Assembly: GCA_902363665.1 (NCBI GenBank)
Contig: CABJAW010000020.1
Span: forward strand, 9,030 to 73,029
Direction of reading: 5' to 3'
DNA from: Lachnospiraceae bacterium
GTDB lineage: Bacteria; Bacillota; Clostridia; Lachnospirales; Lachnospiraceae
DNA length: 64,000 nt
Below are positions 55,681-64,000 of the stretch, one piece after another. Position 1 is the first letter of the stretch. The number at the start of each line of letters is the position of its first letter. The notes below the pieces were generated by a model. The model was not told where the DNA came from. It did not search any database and saw only the letters and a program-made list of their open reading frames with translations. The position numbers were made by a program, and so were the translations under genes.

Positions 55681-56838
55681 ATGGAAGAAATATTAAAAAT
55701 CAAGGTTCAGTTGGATGACATATTTGAGGTAGAAGGGAAAAATGGAAGTGCACGGATGATTGCATTTTCAGGAGAAGCAGATGGACCGTATTTCAGTGGA
55801 AAGATTTTGCCGCACGGAGTTGATACGCAGAAAAGCGAAGCGGGAAAGCCATTGCAGCTTTCGGCAAGATATATGCTGGAAGGCATAGACTGTACCGGGA
55901 AGCAGTGCTGTCTTTTTATAGAAAATAACGGGGAAGAAGCAGGCGGGCAAATAGTGACTAAGCCACGGATTTACACGGATAGCGAGAGCCTTTCATGGAT
56001 GGAAGGGGCAGCACTTTGCGGAACGGTGGAATCCTGCGGCGAAGACCAGGTAATGATCCGAATCAGGAGAATGGAAAAAGAGAAGCTTTGCCCGTATCGT
56101 GTAGAAATACACAGCATTGCGGCCGGGGACAATCGGATTTTTGCATCCCTGTATCTGCCGGAATGTGCGCAGACGGTTCCTGCGGTGGCCTTAAGCCATG
56201 GTTATAATGGTAAGGGAGCTGATTTCGAGAAAGAAGCGGTGTACTTTGCATCACACGGAATTGCGGCCTGTACATTTGATTTCTGTGGTGGAAGTGTCGG
56301 ATCAAACAGTAGCGGAAGTACGAAAAAGATGTCTGTGCTTACAGAAAAGGAAGATTTGAAGGCTGTGATTGAATTTTTGAAAGCAAGATCGGAGATCAAT
56401 GAAAAGTGTCTGTTTCTGCTGGGCGCGAGCCAGGGAGGATTTGTGAGTCTGCTTACAGCAGCAGAGCTTAAGGAAGAAATCCGTGCTCTTGTTCTGTATT
56501 TTCCGGCACTTTGTATTCCGGATGACTGGCGAAAGGAATATCCTGAGTTCAATTTAATTCCTGAGTCAAGGGAGCATTGGGGTATGGAGCTTGGCCGGTG
56601 TTATTTTGAGACAGCAGTACAGCTGGATGCATATAAGCCGCTGCGGGAAATAAAGCAGAAAATTTTGCTCTTTCATGGAGACCAGGATGAGATTGTACCG
56701 ATTTCGTATGCGGAAAAGGCCGCACAGACCGGAGCAGAGGTGAAATTGGAAGTTCTTCCGGGAGAAGGACACGGTTTTACAGAAAAAACAGGCATGTACG
56801 TGATGGAAAAAGTGCTGGATTTTATGAAAAACATTTGA
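55681..56838 (+). CDS. DUF3237 domain fused to an alpha/beta hydrolase
   Basis: 385 residues. Residues about 1-135 match the DUF3237 barrel pattern (DGPYFSGKILPHGVDTQ, SARYMLEG). Residues about 140-385 are an alpha/beta hydrolase with the oxyanion motif LSHGYNGKG, nucleophile Ser in GASQGG, acid Asp in HGDQDEIVP and His in GEGHGF, so the triad is complete. The hydrolase half resembles acyl- or feruloyl-esterases. No signal peptide. Substrate unknown. Monocistronic with its own promoter. Confidence 0.82.
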   Translation: MEEILKIKVQLDDIFEVEGKNGSARMIAFSGEADGPYFSGKILPHGVDTQKSEAGKPLQLSARYMLEGIDCTGKQCCLFIENNGEEAGGQIVTKPRIYTDSESLSWMEGAALCGTVESCGEDQVMIRIRRMEKEKLCPYRVEIHSIAAGDNRIFASLYLPECAQTVPAVALSHGYNGKGADFEKEAVYFASHGIAACTFDFCGGSVGSNSSGSTKKMSVLTEKEDLKAVIEFLKARSEINEKCLFLLGASQGGFVSLLTAAELKEEIRALVLYFPALCIPDDWRKEYPEFNLIPESREHWGMELGRCYFETAVQLDAYKPLREIKQKILLFHGDQDEIVPISYAEKAAQTGAEVKLEVLPGEGHGFTEKTGMYVMEKVLDFMKNI

Positions 56839-56889
56839 TGGAGAGATGAGAATCTGTTATCATAAAAGATGCGCGGAGTCTGAACACAG

Positions 56890-56940
56890 ATAAGCATTCC
56901 CCCGCTTCAAGTGCGCGGAGCATTAAGCGGTGGATGGGAT
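56890..56940. repeat. dispersed hairpin element B, copy
   Basis: TTCCCCCGCTT and AAGCGGTGGA flank a loop with AAGTGCGCGGAGCATT, closely related to the elements at 2213-2255 and 6097-6132. Lies between the hydrolase and the flavin reductase genes. Confidence 0.65.
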
Positions 56941-57074
56941 GTTTATGAGGAAACAGAAAAATGAAATTGTGAAAAGAATCTATTTGTGTGATTCACCAGA
57001 ATACAGGAAAAAGCACCACGCAGAGACAATGGATAAAAATCAGAGAAAAAATAAGAAGTGGAGGGAACGGATTC

Positions 57075-57698
57075 ATGAAAGTATTACTTGTAAATGGAAG
57101 CCCGCACGCAAACGGAAGCACGTATACGGCGCTGCATGAGATGGAAAAGGTATTTACAGAGGAAGGCATTGAAGCGGAGATCATTCAGATCGGAAATCAG
57201 GATATCCGCGGCTGTATTGCCTGTAATGGCTGCCGCAAAAAGGGAAGCTGCGTATTTGAGGATGCAGTAAACGAGACGGCTGCAAAATTTGAAGAGGCAG
57301 ACGGCCTTGTTGTGGGAAGCCCGGTTTATTACGCTTCCGCAAATGCAACACTGATCGCATTTCTGGACCGGATGTTTTACAGCACGGGCTTTGATAAGAC
57401 GATGAAGGTCGGCGCATCGGTTGTATCAGCCAGACGAGGCGGACTTTCTGCGACGTTTGACGAATTAAATAAATACTTTACGATCGCGGGCATGCCGGTG
57501 GCATCCAGTCAGTACTGGAACAGCATCCATGGCAATAACGCAGATGAGGCCGCGCAGGACCTGGAAGGACTGCAGACCATGCGGACACTGGCACGCAACA
57601 TGAGCTTTCTGATAAAGAGCATTGCGCTTGGCAAAGAAAAATACGGACTGCCGGAGAAGGAAACAAAAGTCGGCACGAATTTTATCCGGGAGATTTAG
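57075..57698 (+). CDS. NADPH-dependent FMN reductase / flavodoxin-fold protein
   Basis: 207 residues. VLLVNGSPHANGSTYTAL is the FMN-phosphate loop of the flavodoxin-like NAD(P)H:FMN reductases; IACNGCRKKGSCVFEDAVN adds a Cys cluster as in iron-sulfur flavoproteins and ArsH-like members; VVGSPVYYASANATL is the second flavin loop. The start at 57075 is chosen for GGAGGG upstream. Probable cytoplasmic reductase supplying reduced flavin or acting on quinones, nitro or disulfide compounds. Confidence 0.87.
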   Translation: MKVLLVNGSPHANGSTYTALHEMEKVFTEEGIEAEIIQIGNQDIRGCIACNGCRKKGSCVFEDAVNETAAKFEEADGLVVGSPVYYASANATLIAFLDRMFYSTGFDKTMKVGASVVSARRGGLSATFDELNKYFTIAGMPVASSQYWNSIHGNNADEAAQDLEGLQTMRTLARNMSFLIKSIALGKEKYGLPEKETKVGTNFIREI

Positions 57699-57797
57699 CC
57701 AGGGCAGGCAGGCACCCTGCCGGGTTACGAGAAGCCATAAGCAGATTTAAATATTGACGGATTTTTATCCGCATGAAGAGAAATGGAGAATGTAAGT

Positions 57798-59171
57798 ATG
57801 AAATATGATGTCATTATCATCGGCGCAGGTCCGGGTGGCATTTTTTCGGCGTATGAGCTGATGAAAAAGAGTCCGGGGCTTAAGGTAGCGGTTTTTGAGG
57901 CGGGCTATTCTCTGGAGAAGCGCCGTTGTCCGATTGACGGCAAGAAGGTGAAATCCTGTATCAAATGTCCGACCTGTGCGATCATGAGTGGATTTGGCGG
58001 AGCAGGCGCTTTCTCCGATGGAAAATACAACATTACGAATGATTTCGGCGGTACGCTGTACGAGCATATCGGCCGTAAAGAGGCAATTGATCTGATGTAT
58101 TATGTTGATGAGATCAATGTCAATCACGGAGGAGAATCCACAAGAATGTTCTCAACTGCAGGCACAAAGTTTAAAAAGCTTTGTATGCAGAACAAGTTAA
58201 AGCTGCTTGATGCATCGGTGCGTCATCTTGGTACTGATATCAACTATATCGTGCTGGAAAACATGTACAATGAAATGAAATCCCACATTGATTTCTATTT
58301 CCATACGCCGGTAGAGCATGTGGAGAAGCTTGAGGAAGGTTACCGCATTCATTACGGCGAAGATAAATATGAGGACTGCGAGGAGTGTATCATTTCCGTT
58401 GGCCGCAGCGGCAGCAAGTGGATGGAGAAGGTCTGCCAGGAGCTGGACATTCCGACGAAATCAAACCGCGTGGACATCGGCGTGCGCGTTGAGCTTCCGG
58501 CGGTTATTTTTTCCGACCTGACCGACGAGCTGTACGAGAGCAAGATTGTGTACCGCACTGAGAAATTTGAGGACAACGTACGTACCTTCTGTATGAATCC
58601 GAACGGCATCGTTGTAAATGAAAATACGAACGGCATCGTGACGGTAAACGGCCACAGCTATGAGGGCGCGGAAAAGCAGACGGAAAACACAAACTTTGCG
58701 CTGCTCGTTGCAAAACATTTCTCCGAGCCGTTTAAAGACAGCAACGGCTACGGCGAGAGCATCGCGCGTCTTTCCAATATGCTTGGCGGCGGCGTGATCG
58801 TGCAGCGGTTCGGTGATCTGGTAAGAGGACGCCGAAGCAATACAAAACGAATCGAAGAAGGTCTTGTGACACCGACACTTGCAGCGACACCGGGCGATCT
58901 GAGCCTTGTCCTGCCGAAGCGGATCCTTGATGGCATCATCGAGATGATCTATGCACTCGATAAGATTGCACCGGGTACGGCAAACGACGATACGCTTCTC
59001 TACGGCGTGGAAGTCAAGTTCTACAACATGGAAGTGGAGATCGATGAAAATCTCGAGAGTCGTTACAAGGGTCTGTATATCATCGGTGACGGAAGCGGTG
59101 TGACCCATTCCCTGTCGCATGCATCGGCGAGCGGCGTGTATGTGGCACGGAAGATTGCGGAGAAGCAGTAG
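57798..59171 (+). CDS. FAD-dependent oxidoreductase (COG2509-like)
   Basis: About 457 residues with the N-terminal dinucleotide fold VIIIGAGPGGIFSAYEL, a CIKCPTC motif near residue 55, FGGAGAFSDGKYN, and the C-terminal GDGSGVTHSLSHASASG FAD block. Uncharacterised family of dehydrogenases common in Firmicutes. The start at 57798 follows GGAGAATG; the in-frame ATG at 57783 adds five residues. Ended by the terminator at 59197-59253. Confidence 0.87.
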   Translation: MKYDVIIIGAGPGGIFSAYELMKKSPGLKVAVFEAGYSLEKRRCPIDGKKVKSCIKCPTCAIMSGFGGAGAFSDGKYNITNDFGGTLYEHIGRKEAIDLMYYVDEINVNHGGESTRMFSTAGTKFKKLCMQNKLKLLDASVRHLGTDINYIVLENMYNEMKSHIDFYFHTPVEHVEKLEEGYRIHYGEDKYEDCEECIISVGRSGSKWMEKVCQELDIPTKSNRVDIGVRVELPAVIFSDLTDELYESKIVYRTEKFEDNVRTFCMNPNGIVVNENTNGIVTVNGHSYEGAEKQTENTNFALLVAKHFSEPFKDSNGYGESIARLSNMLGGGVIVQRFGDLVRGRRSNTKRIEEGLVTPTLAATPGDLSLVLPKRILDGIIEMIYALDKIAPGTANDDTLLYGVEVKFYNMEVEIDENLESRYKGLYIIGDGSGVTHSLSHASASGVYVARKIAEKQ

Positions 59172-59196
59172 AAACAGGTAAAATAGAATAAAAAAA

Positions 59197-59253
59197 GAAA
59201 CAGGCCTCACGTTTCAGCTGCACCTGACAGCAGAAACGTGGGACCTGTTTTTT
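59197..59253. terminator. intrinsic terminator, probably bidirectional
   Basis: AAACAGGCCTCACGTTTC pairs with GAAACGTGGGACCTGTTT, followed by T-run; between the FAD enzyme (+) and the GlnQ-type ATPase (-). Confidence 0.85.
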
Positions 59254-59271
59254 GTGACAGGGCAAATTTAT

Positions 59272-60015
59272 TTATAAAACTTTATTTAAGAAATCGATCG
59301 TACGCGGTTCCTTCGGATTTAAGAGTACCTCCTGCGGCGTACCCTGCTCGACGATATATCCGCCGTCCATGAAAAGTACACGGTCAGCAACTTCGCGGGC
59401 AAAGCCCATCTCGTGTGTGACGATCACCATGGTCATTCCGTCTGCGGCCAGCTGTTTCATGACCTGCAGTACCTCACCAACCATTTCTGGGTCAAGCGCA
59501 CTTGTCGGTTCGTCAAAGAGCATGATATCCGGTATCATGCACAGTGCACGCGCGATTGCGACACGCTGCTTCTGACCGCCGGAGAGCTGATCCGGATAAG
59601 CCTCAGCCTTATCCTCCATGCCGACCTTACGCAGCATCTGAAGGGCGCGTTCTCTGGCTTTTTCCTTTGTGGCCTTTTTGAGGTCTACCGGAGCAAGCAT
59701 CAGGTTCTGCAAGACATTCATATGCGGAAAAAGATTGAAATGCTGGAATACCATGCCGACATTTTCACGGACCTTATTGATATCTACGTGACGGTCGGTC
59801 AGGTTGTGACCGTCAACAACGATCTCGCCGCCGGAAATTTCCTCAAGCTTGTTCATGCAGCGAAGAAATGTAGATTTTCCGCTCCCGGAAGGACCAATGA
59901 TAACGACTACTTCGCCTTCATGCACGTCGTAGGAAATATCCTTCAGTACCTCTAGCTTTCCGAAGCTTTTCTGCAGATGAGATACGTGGATTTTGACATT
60001 TTTATTTGCGTCCAC
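59272..60015 (-). CDS. amino-acid ABC transporter ATPase (GlnQ type)
   Basis: 247 residues with Walker [10 protein letters not shown], signature LSGGQKQR, Walker [13 protein letters not shown] and the H-loop VTHEMGFA. Typical of polar amino-acid importers (glutamine, cystine, arginine). Last gene of the binding protein-permease-ATPase unit; its start overlaps the end of the permease gene. Confidence 0.92.
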   Translation of the reverse strand: MDANKNVKIHVSHLQKSFGKLEVLKDISYDVHEGEVVVIIGPSGSGKSTFLRCMNKLEEISGGEIVVDGHNLTDRHVDINKVRENVGMVFQHFNLFPHMNVLQNLMLAPVDLKKATKEKARERALQMLRKVGMEDKAEAYPDQLSGGQKQRVAIARALCMIPDIMLFDEPTSALDPEMVGEVLQVMKQLAADGMTMVIVTHEMGFAREVADRVLFMDGGYIVEQGTPQEVLLNPKEPRTIDFLNKVL

Positions 60016-60673
60016 GGTTCAGCCTCCTTTCCAGTCTCTTTGCGATCTTAGAGAGGATCGTGATGACGATCAGATACATCACTGCAACGATTCCCCAGAC
60101 TTCAAATGATTTAAAGGAAATCGCGATAACATTTTTTGCGGTGTTGACCAGTTCCGGGAACCCGATGACGGAGAGAATAGAAGTATCCTTTAAGGTGATG
60201 ATGAACTGGTTGATAATGCTCGGGATCATGGTACGGATCGCCTGCGGAAGTACGACGCGTACCATGGCACGCCAGTATGGAAGCCCAAGACTTCTTGCGG
60301 CCTCCATCTGCCCCGGATCGACTGACTGGATACCGGCACGGATGATCTCAGCCATGTAGGCGCCGCAGTTAAGCGCAAGTGCAGCGGTACCGGCCTGCAG
60401 CGCGGTCAGTGTCATTTTACTGCCGAGAAAATTTTTGAATGCGTAAGGCAGACCAAAGAAAATAAAATAAGCGAGAACGATCATTGGCACACCGCGGATA
60501 ACATCGACAAAGATCGATGCGATGACATTGCACACCTTATTTCTCACAACACTCAGCAGTCCGAAGATCATACCAAGGATGCAGGCAAAGAAAAGCCCCC
60601 ACAGTGCGAGAAGTAAAGTCTGCCCCATCGCGAACAGCAGCATCTGCCCATATTTAGATAATATCTGGATCAT
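60002..60673 (-). CDS. amino-acid ABC transporter permease (HisM/GlnP type)
   Basis: 223 residues, four to five membrane helices, with the EAA loop [24 protein letters not shown]. The start at 60673 ([10 protein letters not shown]) follows GAAAGGAACC; an ATG at 60688 has no site. Forms the channel for the substrate delivered by the protein at 60747. Confidence 0.9.
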   Translation of the reverse strand: MIQILSKYGQMLLFAMGQTLLLALWGLFFACILGMIFGLLSVVRNKVCNVIASIFVDVIRGVPMIVLAYFIFFGLPYAFKNFLGSKMTLTALQAGTAALALNCGAYMAEIIRAGIQSVDPGQMEAARSLGLPYWRAMVRVVLPQAIRTMIPSIINQFIITLKDTSILSVIGFPELVNTAKNVIAISFKSFEVWGIVAVMYLIVITILSKIAKRLERRLNRGRK

Positions 60674-60690
60674 AATGGTTCCTTTCAAAA

Positions 60691-60721
60691 CGGGACTGCC
60701 GCAAAGTCTGCAGCAGTCCCG
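60691..60721 (-). other. intercistronic stem-loop
   Basis: CGGGACTGC at 60691-60699 and GCAGTCCCG at 60713-60721 form a perfect 9-bp stem between the binding-protein stop and the permease start. Such stems after a binding-protein gene usually protect its mRNA segment so that it is made in excess; this is inference. Confidence 0.6.
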
Positions 60722-60746
60722 TGAAATTTACGTAGATTTTCTGAAA

Positions 60747-61592
60747 TTACTCAGTTACTGCTTCGGTAGCGGCCTCAGTAGCTGCTTCTGTTGCAGCCTC
60801 AGTGGAAGCTTCGGTGGTATCTTCAGTCGGAACAGCGTCTTCGCCGAGGTATTTTGCGATGATCTCATCGTAGGTGCCGTTTTCCTTGATGTCGGCAAGA
60901 CCTGCATTGAACATGTCAAGCAGCTCCTGGCTGTCTTCAGAGAAAACAGCAAAACCGTACGGAGCACCTTCGTTTTCAGTGCCATCTACGATCTGCAGTG
61001 CGAGGTCGCCGTCTTTGATGGAGGAAGCCATGATCGGGGTGTCCTCGAAGCATGCGACAACCTGTCCGCCAAGGACTGCCTGATACATAGTCGGTGAATC
61101 CTCAAAGTAGGTGATATCAAAGCCGTATTCATCCTTGAGGCTTTCTGCGTAAGCTGCGCCTTGTGTGCCGGTCTTTACTCCTACGGTCTGACCCTTGAGG
61201 TCATCAAAACCGGTGATATCAGAGTCTGTAGAAACAGTCATGGACTGTGTTGCATTATAATATCCATCGGAGAACATCCAGCCACTTTCTTTTCTTTCAT
61301 CAGTGATGGATGCACCTGCGATCATACCATCTGCCTGACCGGCCTGGCATGCAGCGATGGAAGCATCCCAGCCGAGGCTCTTCATTTCATATTTGAAGCC
61401 CTGGTCTTCTGCGATTGCAGCTACGATATCGACATCGATGCCGACGAAGTTGCCGCTCTCATCCGTGTACTCGAACGGTTTGAATACCGTGTCAGTAGCA
61501 ATGACCCATGTCTTGTCTTCCTCTGCAGCAGCAGGAAATGCCATGCAGCCTGCGATCAGTCCGGCAGTGAGAAATAAGGATAATTTTTTCAT
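60747..61592 (-). CDS. amino-acid ABC transporter substrate-binding lipoprotein
   Basis: 281 residues. Lipobox LIAGC after a signal MKKLSLFLTAG. The SBP family 3 fold is clear (VIATDTVFKPFEYTDESGNFVGIDVDIV, LKGQTVGVKTGTQGAAYAE, EDSPTMYQAVLGGQVVACFED). The last about 30 residues are an unusual TEAATEA-type repeat (TTEAS/TEAATEAATEA) following KYLGEDAVPTED, probably a spacer or low-complexity tail. The start at 61592 follows AAAAGGAG; the in-frame ATG at 61670 is not supported. Probably anchored outside the cell. Exact amino acid unknown. Confidence 0.9.
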   Translation of the reverse strand: MKKLSLFLTAGLIAGCMAFPAAAEEDKTWVIATDTVFKPFEYTDESGNFVGIDVDIVAAIAEDQGFKYEMKSLGWDASIAACQAGQADGMIAGASITDERKESGWMFSDGYYNATQSMTVSTDSDITGFDDLKGQTVGVKTGTQGAAYAESLKDEYGFDITYFEDSPTMYQAVLGGQVVACFEDTPIMASSIKDGDLALQIVDGTENEGAPYGFAVFSEDSQELLDMFNAGLADIKENGTYDEIIAKYLGEDAVPTEDTTEASTEAATEAATEAATEAVTE

Positions 61593-61652
61593 AATGCAAC
61601 ACTCCTTTTCTTTTTTTGAAATGGTTTCAGGAGGCCTTTTCGGGTCCTTCAT

Positions 61653-61686
61653 GAAAAAAAGGTGTAGCATACCGATGCTGACACCT
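61653..61686 (-). terminator. terminator-like hairpin in the leader of the amino-acid ABC operon
   Basis: On the minus strand AGGTGT-C-AGCAT, loop CGGT, ATGCT-ACACCT, then TTTTTTT. It forms an intrinsic terminator located about 60 bases upstream of the binding-protein ATG and immediately after the predicted transcription start. Confidence 0.7.
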
Positions 61687-61698
61687 TTGCCTTCGCTT

Positions 61699-61728
61699 AT
61701 TCTAGCACAAATACAATTCGGCTGTCAA
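61699..61728 (-). promoter_or_regulatory. promoter of the amino-acid ABC operon
   Basis: On the minus strand TTGACA (61728-61723) and TAGAAT (61704-61699) with an 18-base spacer. The predicted start near 61692 puts the hairpin above at the 5' end of the transcript. Confidence 0.7.
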
Positions 61729-61902
61729 TGAAATTTGGCGTTGTAAAGCGGTGAAAGATTAGCAATTCAGAGTCGGGCAGAAAGGGAAAGCGGAGAGGCA
61801 GCTGACTCTGGCACAGACATTGTTGGAGTGAAGACAGGTGAGAGTTACGATTTTTTTCATGGTGGGTTCTTTTTTCAAAGGTGAGAGCTGCAATTTATAT
61901 AT

Positions 61903-62388
61903 TTACGAATGCCCCGGAAAATCCTGCTGACAGCTGCCCGGGCATATCTGCTGTCCATGAGGTGCGCAGTCAGTCCCGTCCTCCTCACATTCTTCCCACA
62001 CAGGCATTGGCATGCCGGTCTGCAGTGACTGGCGGATCGCCCGGTAATGTGCGATCTTATGATGCACGTGCCGGGAATCTTTTTGGAGCTGTGTGAGCTT
62101 TTCATTGACCTGCATCTCCTGTTCTTCCAACAGCGCGATAATATCATCGATGTGCGCGACCTCATCCGTTTCGTATTCGAACAGCTTTTTGAGCTGCGCG
62201 AGTGTCATGCCGGTTCGCTTGAAGCAGTTGATGCAGTGCAGCCGGTCGATGTGTTCCTGGGTGTAGATTCGCTGTCCGGAAGCGGATTTCTGAACATTTG
62301 TAAGAAGCCCTTCCTCTTCATAATAGCGGAGGGTGGAGAGGGGAAGCGAAAAAAGACGGGATATTTCACGGATTGTATAAGTCTGCAT
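61903..62388 (-). CDS. MerR-family transcriptional regulator
   Basis: 161 residues: N-terminal MerR winged helix (YTIREISRLFSLPLSTLRYYEEEGLL, then SASGQRIYTQEHIDRLHCI), a long dimerisation helix (about 85-120), and a Cys-containing tail (WEECEEDGTDCAPHGQQICPG) with Cys at about 138, 145 and 153. The tail could bind metal or sense redox state. The start at 62388 follows TGGAGG. Divergent from the DUF362 gene, across a long-spacer promoter. Confidence 0.87.
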   Translation of the reverse strand: MQTYTIREISRLFSLPLSTLRYYEEEGLLTNVQKSASGQRIYTQEHIDRLHCINCFKRTGMTLAQLKKLFEYETDEVAHIDDIIALLEEQEMQVNEKLTQLQKDSRHVHHKIAHYRAIRQSLQTGMPMPVWEECEEDGTDCAPHGQQICPGSCQQDFPGHS

Positions 62389-62528
62389 AAAGGACACCTC
62401 CAGAGTGAAAGCAGATATTCGCAAGCCACCCCACTTACTGCTTATTGCTTCTTGCAATCAAGAAGGAGACTTGTTTGATTCGGTTAAAAAATAATAGGCT
62501 GTAAAGCCGAAAGTACTGGAAAATTATC

Positions 62529-62559
62529 TTGACTTCAAGTATACTTGAAGTGATATGGT
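62529..62559 (+). promoter_or_regulatory. MerR-type promoter with palindromic operator
   Basis: TTGACT (62529-62534) and TATGGT (62554-62559) have a 19-base spacer, the overlong spacing that MerR activators correct. The spacer is filled by ACTTCAAGTATACTTGAAGT (62532-62551), a perfect 20-bp palindrome. The divergent MerR regulator is the obvious ligand. Confidence 0.8.
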
Positions 62560-62667
62560 TTTGTAAAGTATAGAACAGTATTTCAAAGCAGTTGTAAAGA
62601 AGTATTGTTACTGCACGGTAATGATACAGCTTCTTCTACTTTTGCACACAAAGAGGAGGAATATAAA

Positions 62668-63792
62668 ATGGCAAAATCAACCGTTTATTTTACCGATTTT
62701 CGCTGCCCGGTCGGCACGAGCCAGCTTGATAAGCTCAGAAAACTCTGTATTGCGGCAGGCATCAAAGACATCGATATGGACGGAAAATTTGTTGCGATCA
62801 AGATGCATTTCGGAGAGCTTGGCAACATGGCGTTCCTGCGGCCGAACTACGCGAAGGTAGTCGCAGATCTGTGTAAGGAGCAGGGTGGCAAGCCATTTCT
62901 TACCGACTGCAATACACTGTATCCGGGAAGCCGGAAAAATGCGTTGGAGCATCTCGACTGTGCGAACCTGAATGGATTTAATACAATTACGACCGGTTGT
63001 CAGGTTATTATTGCGGATGGAATTCGCGGAACAGATGAGGTAGAAGTTCCTGTTGTAAATGGCGAGTACTGCAAGACTGCATACATCGGACACGCAATCA
63101 TGGATGCAGATATTTTTATCAGTCTGAGCCATTTTAAGGGTCATGAAGCAACCGGCTTTGGCGGTGCACTGAAGAATATCGGAATGGGCTGCGGAAGCCG
63201 TGCCGGAAAGATGCAGCAGCATGCAAGCGGCAAGCCGGCGATTAATGAGGAGCTTTGCCGAGGATGTCGCCGCTGTGCGAAGGAATGCGGCAGTGATGCA
63301 ATTTCTTACCCGAATAAAAAAGCAGTCATTGATTATGATAAATGTAAGGGATGCGGTCGCTGCATCGGAGCCTGCAGCTTTGATGCCGTTTACAATCCGA
63401 ACAGCAGTGCAAACGAGCTGCTTGACCGCAAAATGGCAGAGTATGCGCAGGCAGTCTGTCACGGACGTCCGTGCTTCCATGTTTCTCTGGTACAGGATAT
63501 CAGCCCGAACTGCGACTGCCATGGCGAAAATGACGCGCCGATCCTTCCGGATATCGGAATGTTTGCAAGCTTTGACCCAGTAGCTCTTGACCAGGCCTGT
63601 GCAGATGCATGTCTGGAAGCAACGCCGATCGCAAACAGCCAGCTTGGTGAGCATCTGGCAAAGCCGGGATGGCATTTCCACCATGATCATTTTAAGGATT
63701 CCAATCCGAATATTGAGTGGGAAGCAACACTGGATCAGGCAGAGAAGGTTGGGCTTGGCACAAGAGAGTATGAGCTGAAGCGAATCAAATAG
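62668..63792 (+). CDS. DUF362 protein with two 4Fe-4S ferredoxin motifs
   Basis: 374 residues. The N-terminal two thirds is the DUF362 domain (GCRVGT-like start, FVAIKMHFGELGN, TDCNTLYPGSRK, HFKGHEATGFGGALKNIGMGCG). The C-terminal part carries CRGCRRCAKECGSDAI and CKGCGRCIGACSFDAV, two cluster-binding motifs, then more Cys and His. Often near redox or corrinoid genes, function unknown. The start at 62668 follows AAGAGGAGG; an upstream in-frame ATG at 62605 is not supported. Apparently activated by MerR. Confidence 0.88.
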   Translation: MAKSTVYFTDFRCPVGTSQLDKLRKLCIAAGIKDIDMDGKFVAIKMHFGELGNMAFLRPNYAKVVADLCKEQGGKPFLTDCNTLYPGSRKNALEHLDCANLNGFNTITTGCQVIIADGIRGTDEVEVPVVNGEYCKTAYIGHAIMDADIFISLSHFKGHEATGFGGALKNIGMGCGSRAGKMQQHASGKPAINEELCRGCRRCAKECGSDAISYPNKKAVIDYDKCKGCGRCIGACSFDAVYNPNSSANELLDRKMAEYAQAVCHGRPCFHVSLVQDISPNCDCHGENDAPILPDIGMFASFDPVALDQACADACLEATPIANSQLGEHLAKPGWHFHHDHFKDSNPNIEWEATLDQAEKVGLGTREYELKRIK

Positions 63793-63919
63793 ATGTAGTG
63801 TGATCGCAGCCGGCAACCCGTGTCGTGTGATTCGAAAAATTACAGAAGAAGACAGAAAATATTTTTATAAAAAGAGGGAATTTGATATTCAGGTATCAAT
63901 GTCATTTAGTTAAGTTACA

Positions 63920-63957
63920 GGGTTAGCCCCTAATTATGGGTCTAACCCAAATTTTTT
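63920..63957 (+). terminator. intrinsic terminator after the DUF362 gene
   Basis: GGGTTAG at 63920-63926 pairs with CTAACCC at 63942-63948, with a further GGG/CCC step inside, followed by TTTTTT at 63952-63957. Confidence 0.75.
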
Positions 63958-64000
63958 CAAAAAGGCTACCCAAAGGGTTGACATAGGGAGCAAAATGTGC

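Overview
The window looks like chromosome of an anaerobic gut Firmicute of the Lachnospiraceae type. The support is indirect but consistent: strong AGGAGG-type ribosome binding sites, a bile salt hydrolase, a glycyl radical enzyme with its activase, NADP-type glutamate dehydrogenase, two AEC carriers, two peptide/nickel-type ABC systems, and remnants of IS4, IS3 and a group II intron. No rRNA, tRNA or CRISPR array was seen.

Layout. 0-13.7 kb is mostly housekeeping: a zinc-ribbon protein, cysE, an AEC carrier (-), maf, two membrane proteins, trpS and truA (-), a DUF2284 protein behind a 72-bp tandem repeat, a second AEC carrier (-), an HtrA protease and gdhA. 13.9-18.7 kb is a compact three-gene operon: an isoprenylcysteine-methyltransferase-like membrane protein, a GH3-family acyl-adenylating enzyme and a membrane GAF/degenerate-GGDEF/HD-GYP protein. 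A 142-bp MITE with perfect 18-bp ends and an 8-bp target duplication follows. 19.0-27.8 kb is a decay zone. It holds a LacI regulator and a truncated GH32 enzyme, IS4 and ATP-grasp fragments, an intact LytTR two-component system, a lipoprotein-ECF sigma pair, a dead second copy of the lipoprotein, a DUF975 remnant, an orphan double-glycine peptide gene, a deleted bacteriocin-exporter ATPase, an IS3 fragment and a group II intron remnant.

27.8-46.8 kb is the most striking region. A glycyl radical enzyme (+) sits beside its activase and a PucR-type regulator (-). Next comes a PrpR-type sigma-54 activator (-), divergent from a long operon encoding a complete peptide-type ABC importer, a 980-residue double-hydrolase protein, sigma-54 itself (rpoN) and an FMN/Fe-S/FAD enoate-reductase-like enzyme. 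A near-consensus -24/-12 promoter lies directly upstream of that operon, so the sigma factor appears to be made from its own promoter class: a self-contained sigma-54 circuit around uptake and processing of an unknown compound.

46.9-55.5 kb carries a MATE exporter, a bile salt hydrolase, an intergenic block of nested repeats, and a second ABC importer with its two ATPases fused. 55.7-64 kb carries a DUF3237-alpha/beta hydrolase fusion, a flavin reductase, an FAD-dependent oxidoreductase, an amino-acid ABC importer (-) with a terminator-like hairpin at the start of its transcript, and a MerR regulator divergent from a DUF362 ferredoxin-like protein across a classical MerR-type promoter.
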